Shown here piece by piece: positions 1-15,213 of a stretch of DNA of 64,000 nucleotides (positions within the stretch are counted from its first letter, which is position 1; each line of letters opens with the position of its first letter). The stretch comes from Mya arenaria (Eukaryota; Mollusca; Bivalvia; Myida; Myidae), in the NCBI RefSeq assembly GCF_026914265.1, contig NC_069126.1:29790854-29854853 (forward strand), in the 5' to 3' direction. The notes under the pieces are model-generated. The model saw only the letters and a program-made list of their open reading frames with translations. It was not told the origin of the DNA and made no database searches. A program made the translations under genes and the position numbers.

Positions 1-4475
<4,475 letters not shown>

Positions 4476-4626
4476 TCAGACGTGTATTTTGGACACATTA
4501 CAATTAAATGCCATTTTGATGCCGTTGAGAGGTAAAAAAGATGTACTTGTCTTTGATTCCTCCTTGTTTGGATCGGGAGTTGCCATGGACTCATCTAGCG
4601 GCATGTACACGTGTGGCTTATCCGGT
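4476..4626 (-). CDS. Gene A terminal coding exon
   Basis: Acceptor tttatag; 150 nt of codons after the split one, stop TGA at 4476-4478. It begins PDKPHVYMPLDESMATPDPN and so carries a third tyrosine motif (VYMPL), then a Ser/Thr/Lys-rich stretch and a C-terminus that differs from gene B. The 3' flank holds a ~100-bp AT microsatellite. Confidence 0.8.
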
Positions 4627-7600
4627 CTATAAAGAAATTTCATGTCAACGATAAACGGAAACATAACAAACTTACTAACTAAAATCTCAGCCCAATGTTT
4701 GAGATTGTGAGCTATGATTTATTTCAGTCACGAACGTTGGGTGTAATCAATTTGTTCTGTGTTGTCATTCTTACGGTGCAATAACTGTCATGCGCATGTA
4801 TTTTAATAACACCCCATTTATTGCATGGTTATCTGTTACCATTTAAATACGGGCATTAATGCATTTATACACGTAGATAAAATGCACTTACATATAGAAC
4901 GTATGTTTATAATAGCATCGCTTTACGTTATTTAAAATGAGATAAGTTCCTACCCTTCATTTCCAACACCTGAAACAACAATAATTTGGAACAATTTACT
5001 CCAATTATAAGCATTATACTACATAATAATTTATTAAATACGTTATGATTGTAATCAATAACAAGAAAAGGTTCATTATGAAGGCCAGTTATATTTTTAT
5101 TACCGGAAACAATGAGTCGGGCTAATGTATGGACAATATGTTAATAAGAGAGGTTTTATGTATTGCTCATTTCAAATTAACTGTATACACAAGTTGATTT
5201 TGAGGATATAGTCTTGTTGAATTACATGCATTCAAACATCATAGTATACAGGAAATTAACTAGCAATCTTTAAAAACAGTACTTAAATGAACAAAATACA
5301 TAATTTTTCAAACAATGAAATATGATACTTACTCAAAACGTCGTAAACAGGCGTGTTGTTTTTCTCTGATACAGTTTCATAAGTTACGGCATCGTTATCA
5401 CCAGGAATCTCAGCAAAAGGTCTGAATTTGTTTAACGTTGACAAACATACAGATATAGTACATGGAAGGTGGACGTGAGAAAATAATTAACTTATCCAAA
5501 AATGACATATAAATAAATAAATACAAATAACTTTATTTCGTTGCTTTGGATACATGATCAAGAAGAACAATCAAAACCGTCAAATTTAGAGTTTGGTGGT
5601 CATATGATTGACGTTGATTACGTTCCGAGGTTTCTCGGTTATTAGGTCAATGTAAAATTAATAAATGAAAACAAAATAAAATTTGTTGTCGAAAACATCA
5701 ATATTACCACACTTTCATAGTTCATAGAAATGCAAAGTAAAAAACTTAAAAACTATGGATGTCACTATATAACTGCTTTCTAAAATACATTACTAAGATG
5801 TCCCTTATCAATTTAAACTTACACGGTAGGTCTTGAGCGTGAACCTGTAAATAAGAAAGTAGTGAAACCCCATTAATAAATAAGGACATATTGTAAGCAA
5901 TAAAGGATTGTGCCAATTCCAATCCCGAACGAATGACTGTGCAACACAATGTGAACTTGGAATTATTGCACATTTAGGGACTTTGAAATAATAAGTTTGT
6001 TCATTATAAGCAATCGAAATTTTAATCGACTTGGGGTGTATTGCTATTTACATCAATGTTTCGAAATCTAATAATTTCCACAAACTTGCTCGAGCTACCT
6101 TCGATAGTTATACCAGGAAATTATATTGTACATGTTTGAGATCAGTAAATGCACTTTTTACAAGGCAAAGAGAACAAAACAGCGTACCTTCTTTACGGGT
6201 GACCTTGAACGCACACGAGTATTTATTTCGAAGAAAACAGAAAACGACGACAATGACTACCATCGTTATAAACCCAGTAATTAAAACACCAGCAATAACA
6301 GCGCCACGTGATTCAATAGGGGCAACTTCTGTAAGATGATAACAACACTATCTTTAGTTCGGTACGTTAAAATGAATTAGTAGTTTAATTGCTATATAAA
6401 TCAAATGCATGAGCGTAGCACATTCCCTAATGCTTTACCTTTTAATGTGCTGAATCTTAGTATTTGTTTTCCTGAATCACCTGCCGTATTCAGAGCATAG
6501 CATTTGACAAAATAAGATCTCCCTGGTGCTAAACTATGAAGGGTTACGTTCATCTCAGTCTCTCCGTTATCTTGAAAACTAAAATTAAGCCAATCCCCCA
6601 AAGCATCTAATACTCGATATGATATGTGGAATGTTTGTGGAGACCCATTGTTAGGTCCAGGAATCCATGATAAAACAGCGCTTGAACTCGTGACTGTATT
6701 TGAAATCACCATGAAACAGGCTGGAGTATCAGGTGGACCTGAAACGTATATAATGTTTATATGAAACTTAAACCCTGCCTATAAAAAGAGGGTAGTTCAA
6801 AAATATCTCGCAAATAGCACAAAATATCTCAAATGGATTTACTTTAAATATTTGCATTACACTAGTACCGACTGATTGCAGAAACATATCCTCGACTATT
6901 TCCTCGCCAATGCCATTTTTAATTGAAAGACTGTACGCACCGAAATCATCAATATCAGCATCGAAAACGGTCAATTTACTCGACAAGTACAGTGTTGTAA
7001 TTTCATATTTTGCGGCGATGTTTGACAATTGTATGCACATATTTCTCCTCAAACATCTTTTCCAGACGAACTGTGAGGCGATCGGGACTGGGTACGCAAC
7101 CACATTGTACTGCAGTGTGGCATTATCGTGTAATTGAGCTGTAAAGTTCAACTTGATATCTTGGCCAGGAGGGCGTCTTGGTGAACCTGAAAGACGAATC
7201 CATATTTCCCGAGTATATATAACTACTCTTATGAATACATGTATTTCACAAAGTATCAAATACATAAGGAATAACTTTAAAGAAATAACTGAACAATAAT
7301 GTTTTACGAATAAATCTTTATAAAATATTGACAAAATGTCTTTTAAAGTGGCATGTGTAAGAATATATATTAGCATGAATTGCTGGTAATGAAAAGGCTG
7401 TGTAAACTTACATGTTACAAACATATGTAAATCCTTTGCTGAAGGTTTGTCAAAATTAAATTGGTTGCTGGCATCACAAGTGTAAAGCCCTGCATCCGTG
7501 CATGCCAGGTTTGCAATGGTGTACTCTAGCTGTGTTGCATGGTTTAGGGATCTCCTCAATTCACCGTCCTTTCTAATATTGATGGTTGATGGAGGATTGC

Positions 7601-10600
7601 TATCCACCATGCAGGTAAACGTCGTACTTTTTTTCTCGGCTTGTGTTACGTTTGCTTCGTGTCTAATCCTAGTGACACGAAACTCTGTTACGCTTGACTT
7701 ATCTAGAAAAATATATTGTGCATATTTGTTACAGAATAATATTGTATGCAGGCATATAGTGTACGTTTTCTCTCCACAAAGCCTGTTACAAAGGTGCAAT
7801 TTACTCCAATTGATCGAACTCCAAGATCTATATATTACAGTACAAATAAATGCCTACATATATGTAATATCGTTTACAAGATTATTCTATTTGAAACCAT
7901 ACCATCACATTATATTTCATAAGGGTGATCATAAAAACATAGTATCCTGATGAACATACGATATGCATGGATGTATATCACTTTAAAACAACTTGTCTGG
8001 ATTAACTGCCACTACCAATTGAGAGTGTACTCGGACTTTTCTTCCCTAACCAATTACCAAAGCAAACAAAATTATGTAAGATAAAGGTAAATTGTTGCTA
8101 ACATGGACCGCAATAACATTAATGATCTGGACGTTTTTTTTTAATTAATGTTTTTATGGTTTATAGACAGTACTTACAAATCTATTAAGTAAATAATTGG
8201 GCAATTATATGCATACACTGAACATTAAGATGCATGGTCCCGCTATGATTTCCAATGTGGGGGGGAAATCCAGTAGGCGTCAGCCGGTTTGTCGCCGTGC
8301 ATGCGTACATGCCGTCGTCTTCTTTCTGCACAGAGCTGATACTGAAAATCTGGCTGTTCCATTTCCTGCTGTCAATTGACCTCGTCCAGACAAAGGATGT
8401 CTGAGAAGGGTTCCCAGGGATGATAGAACATGAATAGTTCACGACCCTGCCCTCCAAAACGGTATAAGTCTGTGGAAGTTGCACTTTAGGTCCAACTACA
8501 GGAGTAAATATGTTGTTAATAATAAAACGTTATTAATTAGGTGATAATGAAGGGCAAAGACCAATACTGTTGACTCGATCAATATGAAATCACATTTTTA
8601 ATGAGTATCTTATTAAATAACTATTACGTATGCTACGATAGCTTGATTAGATACGCTGTAATATCTTACATTATTATTGAAGCTGATTTCCCTTTTTCAT
8701 TCATTGATTCTGCTTTTTAGACTTGACTTTGATGAATTTGACATGCATCCATTATAGTGACATTGCACATACTTATTAATATAGCCTAATGCCATTTTTT
8801 TGAGATTATTTCGTAAATCGTTCGCCGAAAGTTCAAAATTGTTTTCACTCTCGTCATCTATTTTGTCAGTTTCCAAAATATTAATTGTCATAAAATTCAC
8901 TAACAGGTTAAACACAACTGAAATAGCAAACCGTACAAAGTGGTTCAAGTAGTCGATAGGTTTGTTATTACAAATATGTTTAGAACAAGGCACATATTTT
9001 TTAAAACAGTCGGTTAAACGAAAAATAAAATGATTGCCGAATTAAATAATTTACAGCATGCTCATATTAGGGCGAGTTTCGGCAGCCAATGGTCCATTCT
9101 TCGAATCCCGTATTTTGCGAGGTTAGTACCCAATCAACAGCAAAAACTAGTATTGCCCGACTGAAGTCCGCATTGAACAAGATTTGGCATACATTGTCGT
9201 CAATTTTAAAGTATAAGTACTATGATTGTTCCAGTATCATGTCAAATACGTAATAATTATTTAATAAGTACATTTATGCAGCGCTGTATGCGACTGACAA
9301 TATGCGAGTTGATGAAGATAGATTTGACAGTATTTGAAAGAGTTTGCCTTTGTTATAACAGTCAAAATTGATTGTTTCATAATTATATTTAGATCTATTT
9401 AAAAGAAAACATAAATTATCTGTTTTATTCAAAAACAACTTACACTGAACATCTACCGAGAACGCTCTGCTGTTAGTTCCCGTTTCTGTGTTTTCTCCTG
9501 TTGGATCCATTGTGTTTGTGACCGTAAGGGTGTACTGGCCGTGGTCAGCTGGGTGCTCGACATTTGTCAGGGACAAATTAGCTCCGGACAATTGTCCACG
9601 ACTCAGGGTTGACCAAATGTACGTGACCAGGGGTGGGTTTGCGTAACTGGTGCAGCTGATAATGCGGTCTGTGCCCTCCACTAGTATGGCCGTGGTCGAG
9701 ATAGAAGTTCCACTGATGGAACAAGAGGGTGTACTCGGGGGATCTACAGAACAATAAAAGTACGATTATTTTGTTGTGTACTCTTGTGTTTTGTGATGGG
9801 TTGGCTGAATTGGTAAGGCTTGCACTTTACTTGTATAGCAGTGATCGAGATAGTTGTTCCGCTTGACGTGCATGTTGGTGTAAGCAGAAGATATACGGAT
9901 CGAATGAAGTAACAATTCTTCTCAATTAATTGTCGTGGTCTGGGCGTGTTGTTGGATCTGTTGCAGCTGATAGTGGATTTTTTGTTGTCGACTAATATAG
10001 CAGCAGTCGATGGCACAAACTTGTGAACGTAGAGAAGCTACATGTAGAATACAGTAAGATTACAACATAATGTTATGATATGATCCGGAAAACGTTAGTG
10101 GAACAGGTACAAGTTATACTCTGGTAATTGTCCTCCGATAGAAAAGGCCGAGATATATATGACGCTGATTGTACTTTATGTTTTTAGGTAAAATGATTAA
10201 AATGATATATAATTATTTTATGATCTGGCCCGGGCGTATCAGTTGTTTTTCCACTACTATACATTATACTCTGCATAAAACCGTAACAATCTTATGTATT
10301 ATTTAAGTAAGTATTTATACTTTCAGAAAAATTCTGCTATGTACCAAATGGTGGAACTTCTTCTTTAAATTCGCATGACTCTATGATAATACTCGGAATT
10401 ATTGTATCATTTATCTTTTTTAACTATACATTTGCGATTTAGAGCAATAGCCTCCGTCGTTCGTTCCTCTCCTTTGATTTGATAACGCCGTTACTGTTAT
10501 AAAAAATAAAGACTCCACAATAATTTGTTTGTAATAAGGATATTTGTCTTTAGTCTCTGTGATTAATATTAGATAACAGAAATATGAATGACATCCCTAA

Positions 10601-13600
10601 ATCAGTATTTTTATGACGTTTCAGTGAAATCATAAGCATTATCAATTCTGCCTGATAGAACTAATAAGCTATTTCATTGGCCCATAATTTATATAGGTTT
10701 TTCAATTAAAAATGAAAACAAGTTAATATCTGCTGTCTACAGTATGCGTTTCGCATTGCGAGTAAGATTAACTTTACGTCGTTCACAGTAAGTATCGGAA
10801 AAAATTTCTCTGTTATATAATTATAATATCTAAACATACTTATATGTTGTCATGAATGAATCGTAAATCTACTCAAACCTAAATAGTTTATATAAGTAAA
10901 ACCATTTATAAAAATAGTACCAACACATTTTATGTACAAAACCTAGTGATACTTGATTCGCATAGCAGAACAATATCGTCTAAGGGTGATGAATTTAAGA
11001 ACTATCGAGGTTCGAGAGGGATAATACAGCTACATTTGCTGTTATATTGCTGTTTCCAGAAAGCCCTTTATCTTAAACAAAATGAATTAATGCACTATCC
11101 TTTTTATTTGACCCTACTTACACAAAACCTGAAGGTTGATGGTTGTTGGTTGACTTTTATCAACGGTAACCGCTAAACCTTCAGTAGGTGACAATGTGTT
11201 CATTGCTGCACACGTGACATCTCCGGCGTGTGTTGGCTGCACGCTGGCCAGTGTGAAGGTGGGGCCACTTTGTGAGCCTCCATCAGGGTATGTCCAGGTG
11301 TAAGTGGGGCTTGGGTTTCCCATGCTGCTGCATATAAGCGTCATGGAACGTTCGGATATTACCCGTACAGTGGTAACTTCGTAACCCTTGTAGGACACTA
11401 TCGGAACTGAGGGTTCATCTTTATGAAGAAAAAAAGAAATACAGTTAATATATCATTGTAGTTTTGGGTTAAGTTACTAGACACACTATATATATGATAA
11501 TAGGTTTAATTAGACTGTTTTAAACTCGACCCTAACAGTGCCACTTAGAATTAAATAATTAGAGGAAAAAAATAAAAGTGAGTATATAACTATGATAGAG
11601 TGTCATATAATGTCTGGTAAATTCCCGAGGCTGAAACGATGCTGTATTAAAGAGAATATAATGGGAATATCAGCGAAATTCTAAACTGGTCTACTGACTC
11701 ACTATATGCTTATGAGGTAAATAAGTGGGCGAAGCATAGCGATATGCAAACAGCTCCTGAGTGCCGGATAAGACTGAAGAAAACAAACTAGAGAAATACG
11801 AAATATTTTCAAATGAAATTTCACATAAAGAAAATTAAGCTCCTGTTTCTAAAATATATGTGATGCAAGTATTTTCGAATCAAAATTTATAAATGTTGTT
11901 TCTTAAATTATCGCAGATAGAAACTCGCTCATGTTTTTGTAGCATGCACTTTTTCGTGTATGACGAAATGACGTGTTGCAAATCATTACGATTGTTAACA
12001 ATGAGATATCAAAACCTGGAACCATTCAGCAAATGTTGATATTTGCTCAATTTCTTTTTTGAATACCACATTTTTCATTTAGGCGTCAACAGCTTTGTTG
12101 TTGCATGATTGGTTGATTGGCGTTATCCTGTGATGTTAGCAATGTATGGTAAAGATGTCAAAATATCAGCAAGCTTTATGAGGACCTCGTACGGATACTA
12201 CCCGTTCAAGCGCGGTTGCCAAACAAGTTAACAATATTATGAATGTGTTTGTTTATTCTTTACCGGACAAATCACTGATGGAACTACATTAATGGTTCAA
12301 TGCTTAAAGCACCATCGTTTTTTTTAAAAAAAACACCCATATATAATACAAATAATAGTTTGTGGTGTTACTAACTAATTCGATAGGTTGCAGCACAGCG
12401 ATAGAGCATCAGATGTGTCCTCATAAGTAATCATATTTGTAATTTCGAATTGTGTGACTTAAAGTGTTTTTTTCGTAAACATTTCGCTTTCTGTTGTTTA
12501 ATAAATAAAACAGATAGGATGATATCGCAACACACAGAATCCCAATGGACATCATTTCCATATGCCTTATCAAGAAAGGTCGTCAAGCAGTTTCTACGCA
12601 GTAGAAAACGTTGTTCTTTTAAGCATTAATACAAAAATGACATTATTTGTCGGAGATCATGGGAAATCATATCCGTAGTTAGGTCGTTTTCACCCCTTGC
12701 CTAATTTTACTTTTTAAGAAATGAAAACGAGTGCTGATCTGCACTTGCTTTGAAGAGTGTGTTTAAACAAAGGTAAAAATAATCAGATGAAATCATAATG
12801 ATAAAACACAGAACAAATGTTTTTTTTTAAATTTTATACTTGTATTTTGGCGCTGTAAACCCAGCTATACACACCCTGTATGATACGCCTATTTACAATC
12901 AGTGTGACTTCAAGTACAATAATACATACTATCACTGAACATTTAAGGAAATAAATAATGAAAAAAGCAAGACAACGACGTTCCGTTGCATTAATACATT
13001 GCACTAATACACGCCCTGTATTTATTCTCTTACAATCTAATACATCCTTGACAAATTGAAAGAAAACAGCCAATCCCCTCCGTTGTTTTCTGTGCAATAC
13101 TTGTATTATATATCACTTGAATACAAAAGTGACTCCAAGTACTACAAAATATACTTACAACGAACATCTTAGACGACAACAAATGTTAAAAGTCAATCGC
13201 AACCGTTATTGGCCTTGCAATTTATGTCTTGTCTGTAATGCGAAAAAAAAAGTTTCTAAACGTACAACAATATATACTTACATTGAACATCTAAAACCAC
13301 ACTGAAGGAATACAGCCAAAACCCGCCGTTGTTTGCCCTGCAGTACACGCCCTCTTCATGATCGTTTCTCTGTACAGTCAACGTCAGTTTACCGATAGTC
13401 ACAATCAGAGTACCATTTGCTTTCGAGTCTGTCTCTTTCCCGGTAGTTATTTCCGTATCATCCGCCCTGTCCGGTGTACCGTTATCCTTGTACCACTCCA
13501 CGATGGCCTGTGGGTTCCCGGCAGATGTCTCACACCAGAACTGCCGGGTGGTGTTTTCTATGACAGAGACGGTGCTGACCGCCGGTAATACCATAGACAC

Positions 13601-15213
13601 CGCTGTTATGCCGACTGTAAACAAACACTTTAAACATTATAGACTATAAAAATCAGCATGCTTATATGTGTTTATATGTTTATTCTTGAAGTGCAGTTGT
13701 TCAAACGTCATTCCGTTTACCTTAAAGGAATAAATGTTATGTTAATAGTGTTCCCGTTTTAGTTATTGATGTAAAATATATTTTAAGATGCATACTAAAT
13801 ACCAGCAAACTAAAAATAATAGGTATAGCAAGTTTAATTAGCTAATTTAATATGTGAAAATCACGTGAGGTATACTAAAATAATATATTGAATGAATACT
13901 AAACAAATGGGACCTACATAGACACGCCATTGAAGACTTAAACACCAGTGACGGTAGTGCAATAAAGGTAAGATTGCGTTCTGTGGAGTGTTTACAATAT
14001 ATATTTTAAAACTACCTTGAATTATGATGTCATATAGTTAGTCATATACTTCACACCAATTTTATATAAAAAACCTATAAAACATGTTTTGCCAAGGACA
14101 GGATTAATTTTATTCAGAATTACTTGACGAACATGTAGCTTCATATGCATAAGATGCACATGAAAAGAAAATAATATCGTATAAAACATTTTTTTTCAAA
14201 ATGATCTTATTCATATGTTATAACCTTTCTAGTAACTTTATAAATTCCTGGTGCAAAAATTAAAGAGATATATTTAGCAGGATTGTTTCTACACAAGAAG
14301 CATAATGTTAACTATCATTCACAAGTCTCCCATTTAATTTTATGCTAATCTTATCTTAACCTTAAATACTGTAGGAAAACAAAGGAAATGAAAAAAGGGC
14401 AATACTGCCTTTTTGTTAAAAGAATCGCATTTAAATGACTATAAAACTTTCCTATTACGACGAATAACACACATGTAAATACTATAATCCGTACTCGTAA
14501 CGAATATAATAACAAACTTTTTACGACGATAATACATTCAGTATATTTTGTACGACGATTATACATAATATGTACGATGTTAATACAGAATTCTATCGAT
14601 GATTATTAATACTTCCAACGTCGATAGTGCAAACTTAATACATAATAATACTTAATACATACTTCTTACGAAGATAATCATTTTCCTTCAAAGTATACTT
14701 GTGCATGCGATAATAAATACTTGTTACGACTATAATAAAACTTTGTACGGTGATAATGCATACATACATATTTGTTACGACGATAATACATCAGCGTTAC
14801 AAATACAAAACATACTTGATACGTCGATAGTTCAAACTTTATACGCAGATATTGCATACTTGTAACGACGATTGGTTTATCCCCAGTGACGACATTTGGA
14901 TCCCCTCCCGGAGGTAAACAAAACCAAACATGGCCATTTATGTTACGTGTAACGTTCCGGATGACACAGGCGAACTGCTTTCTACTAACACAGGAGCAGC
15001 TGAGGTAGGATGGCGGTTCAGGGTCCGATGCTACACAACCTGATACGGCGTACCCTACTGCGGTGATTGTCTGATAAGTTAATCCCATTATTCTTCTGTT
15101 GAATACTACATATTGTACATCGTTAGACGTAGAGCACGTCAGTTCAAGGGGAGCGTTCTCTTGGACTGTGAAACCCCCAGACGTACCGTTCCCCGACAGC
15201 GTTATGCTAAGCA
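4476..15213 (-). CDS. Gene A: seven-Ig/one-FN3 single-pass receptor with tyrosine-motif tail (multi-exon gene span)
   Basis: Thirteen coding exons were placed by reading-frame continuity and GT/AG sites: 15213-14860, 13614-13282, 11418-11122, 9743-9444, 8495-8217, 7702-7412, 7186-6863, 6738-6439, 6328-6188, 5844-5823, 5421-5333, 4969-4954 and 4626-4476 (stop TGA). Together they give 965 residues in one frame. Order: Ig1-Ig7, FN3, TM helix, ~90-residue cytoplasmic tail. The layout recalls nephrin/Sidestep-type adhesion receptors (many Ig plus one membrane-proximal FN3), but I cannot assign orthology. Expected role by architecture: cell-surface recognition with phosphotyrosine signalling. The signal-peptide start is uncertain: either an unseen upstream exon or read-through from the ATG near 15256. 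A full paralogue lies at 34870-53090. Confidence 0.85.
4954..4969 (-). CDS. Gene A 16-nt micro-exon (VGNEG)
   Basis: Acceptor gtttcag, 16 nt, donor GTAGGA; phase 1 to 2. It is identical in gene B (35373-35388) and joins the frame of the preceding and following exons exactly, which makes chance unlikely. Confidence 0.7.
5333..5421 (-). CDS. Gene A exon: cytoplasmic tyrosine-motif exon (ITIM/ITAM-like)
   Basis: 89 nt, entered in phase 2 and left in phase 1, acceptor aattcag, donor TTGA|GTAAGT. It reads PFAEIPGDNDAVTYETVSEK then NNTPVYDVL. VTYETV fits the ITIM consensus [I/V/L/S]xYxx[I/V/L]. The two tyrosines are spaced YxxV-x8-YxxL, close to an ITAM. Binding partners (SH2 phosphatases or kinases) are inferred. 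Confidence 0.82.
5823..5844 (-). CDS. Gene A 22-nt micro-exon (GSRSRPT)
   Basis: Acceptor tttacag, then 22 nt, then donor GTAAGT; it changes the phase from 1 to 2. It encodes SRSRPT between the juxtamembrane segment and the tyrosine motif exon. The same length and near-identical sequence occur in gene B (36242-36263), which supports it being real. Confidence 0.75.
6188..6328 (-). CDS. Gene A exon: transmembrane helix and juxtamembrane segment
   Basis: 141 nt, phase 1-1, acceptor cttacag, donor GAAG|GTACGC. About 24 hydrophobic residues (GAVIAGVLITGFITMVVIVV and VFCF) are followed by a basic stop-transfer segment, LRNKYSCAFKVTRKE. This fixes a type I topology. The long plus-strand open frame over this spot is only a shadow. 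Confidence 0.88.
6439..6738 (-). CDS. Gene A exon: fibronectin type III domain
   Basis: 300 nt, phase 1-1, acceptor gtttcag, donor AAAG|GTAAAG. It reads GPPDTPACFMVISNTVTSSS, then AVLSWIPG, HISYRVLD, LAPGRSYFVKCYALNTAGDS. The pattern of B-strand Trp, YRV and Y-x-V-K-x-Y-A-x-N-x-x-G is typical of FN3. It is membrane-proximal. Confidence 0.9.
6863..7186 (-). CDS. Gene A exon: Ig-like domain 7 without the canonical cysteine pair
   Basis: 324 nt, phase 1-1, acceptor ctttcag, donor ACTA|GTGTAA (weaker than the GTATAA of gene B). The B-strand Cys is N (LQYNVVAYP) and the F-strand Cys is L (GAYSLSIKNG). The strand-C Trp remains in FVWKRC. A close Cys pair, CLRRNMC, could form a local disulfide. The gene B exon has the same losses. 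Confidence 0.83.
7412..7702 (-). CDS. Gene A exon: Ig-like domain 6
   Basis: 291 nt, phase 1-1, acceptor ttctag, donor ACAT|GTAAGT. TFTCMVDSNPP and GLYTCDASNQF give the cysteine pair, but the strand-C Trp is replaced (TINIRKDG). The same substitution is found in gene B. An additional Cys sits in LACTDAG. Confidence 0.87.
8217..8495 (-). CDS. Gene A exon: Ig-like domain 5
   Basis: 279 nt, phase 1-1, acceptor cctgtag, donor CAGT|GTATGC. VGPKVQLPQTYTVLEG leads to VNYSCSIIPGNP, then FVWTRSIDSRKW and GMYACTATNRL. It is a canonical Ig with Cys-Trp-Cys. Confidence 0.87.
9444..9743 (-). CDS. Gene A exon: Ig-like domain 4 lacking the second core cysteine
   Basis: 300 nt, phase 1-1, acceptor ttctgtag, donor CAGT|GTAAGT. 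It starts DPPSTPSCSISGTSI. IISCTSYANPP and YIWS are normal, but the F-strand position that should be YxC reads GQYTLTV. The same C-to-L replacement is in gene B, so it is an inherited trait of the domain and not a recent error. Confidence 0.86.
9780..10045 (-). pseudogene. Decayed fragments of the Ig4 exon in the gene A intron
   Basis: An open stretch reads PSTAAILVDNKKSTISCNRS and, further on, PTCTSSGTTISITAIQV. These resemble the start of the Ig4 exon (PSCSISGTSISTTAILVEG and IISCTSY) but in shuffled order and without the rest of the fold. No convincing acceptor/donor pair frames them. The same fragments occur in gene B at 41800-42060, so they predate the duplication. A cassette mini-exon is possible but unproven. 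Confidence 0.5.
10046..11121. other. Gene A intron between Ig3 and Ig4
   Basis: AT-rich, no coding signal. It is partly matched by 42060-42469 in gene B, where it is much shorter: about 0.6 kb present here is missing there. Confidence 0.6.
11122..11418 (-). CDS. Gene A exon: Ig-like domain 3
   Basis: 297 nt, phase 1-1, acceptor tcataaag, donor TTTTGT|GTAAGT. It reads DEPSVPIVSYKG, then LICSSMGNPSPTYTWTYPDGG, then AGDVTCAAMNTLSP. The Cys-Trp-Cys triad is present. The exon is two codons longer than its gene B partner. Confidence 0.87.
11419..12839. other. Gene A intron between Ig2 and Ig3 (proximal part)
   Basis: Non-coding and strongly similar throughout to 42761-44270 of gene B, for example 'aagaaaattaagctcctgtt' in both. 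No element recognised. Confidence 0.6.
12840..13245 (-). pseudogene. Array of decayed partial copies of the Ig2 exon 3' half (gene A)
   Basis: Four stretches in a row (about 12842-12915, 12938-13025, 13050-13135, 13148-13240) resemble the last ~90 nt of the Ig2 exon plus its donor, for example 'cagccaatcccctccgttg' and 'acttacaacgaacatctta'. Cysteines and frames are mostly lost. The same series is present in gene B (44270-44680). Confidence 0.55.
13282..13614 (-). CDS. Gene A exon: Ig-like domain 2
   Basis: 333 nt, phase 1-1, acceptor tttacag, donor CAAT|GTAAGT. Canonical I/C2-type Ig: FWCETSAGNPQ, then EWYKDNGT, then GVYCRANNGG, so the Cys-Trp-Cys triad is intact. It contains NGT/NTT sequons. 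Partial decayed copies of its 3' half lie just downstream at 12840-13245. Confidence 0.88.
14452..14870 (-). repeat. 22-bp-type minisatellite derived from the Ig1 splice-donor junction (gene A)
   Basis: About fifteen degenerate units of the form ATTATCGTCGTAACAAGTAT (minus strand) run from the exon end into the intron. The unit is the exon's last bases GTCGTTACAA plus the donor GTATG. Gene B has only about three units. Several units keep a GTATG donor-like core. Confidence 0.75.
14860..15213 (-). CDS. Gene A exon: N-terminal cysteine-rich Ig-like domain (Ig1)
   Basis: 354 nt, phase 1 at both ends, acceptor attaacag, donor CAA|GTATGC. It begins LSITLSG, which looks like the end of a signal peptide. 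An Ig-like fold follows, with ELTC early and VWFC late plus extra cysteines (CVAS, SCSC, FACV). The usual strand-C Trp is absent. The same length and cysteines are kept in the gene B exon at 52737-53090. The 3' end of this exon is the seed of the minisatellite at 14452-14870. Confidence 0.83.

Noticed and set aside
6031..6339. 102-codon plus-strand open frame
   Set aside because: It is antisense to the gene A transmembrane exon; the minus strand gives a proper TM helix and splice sites.
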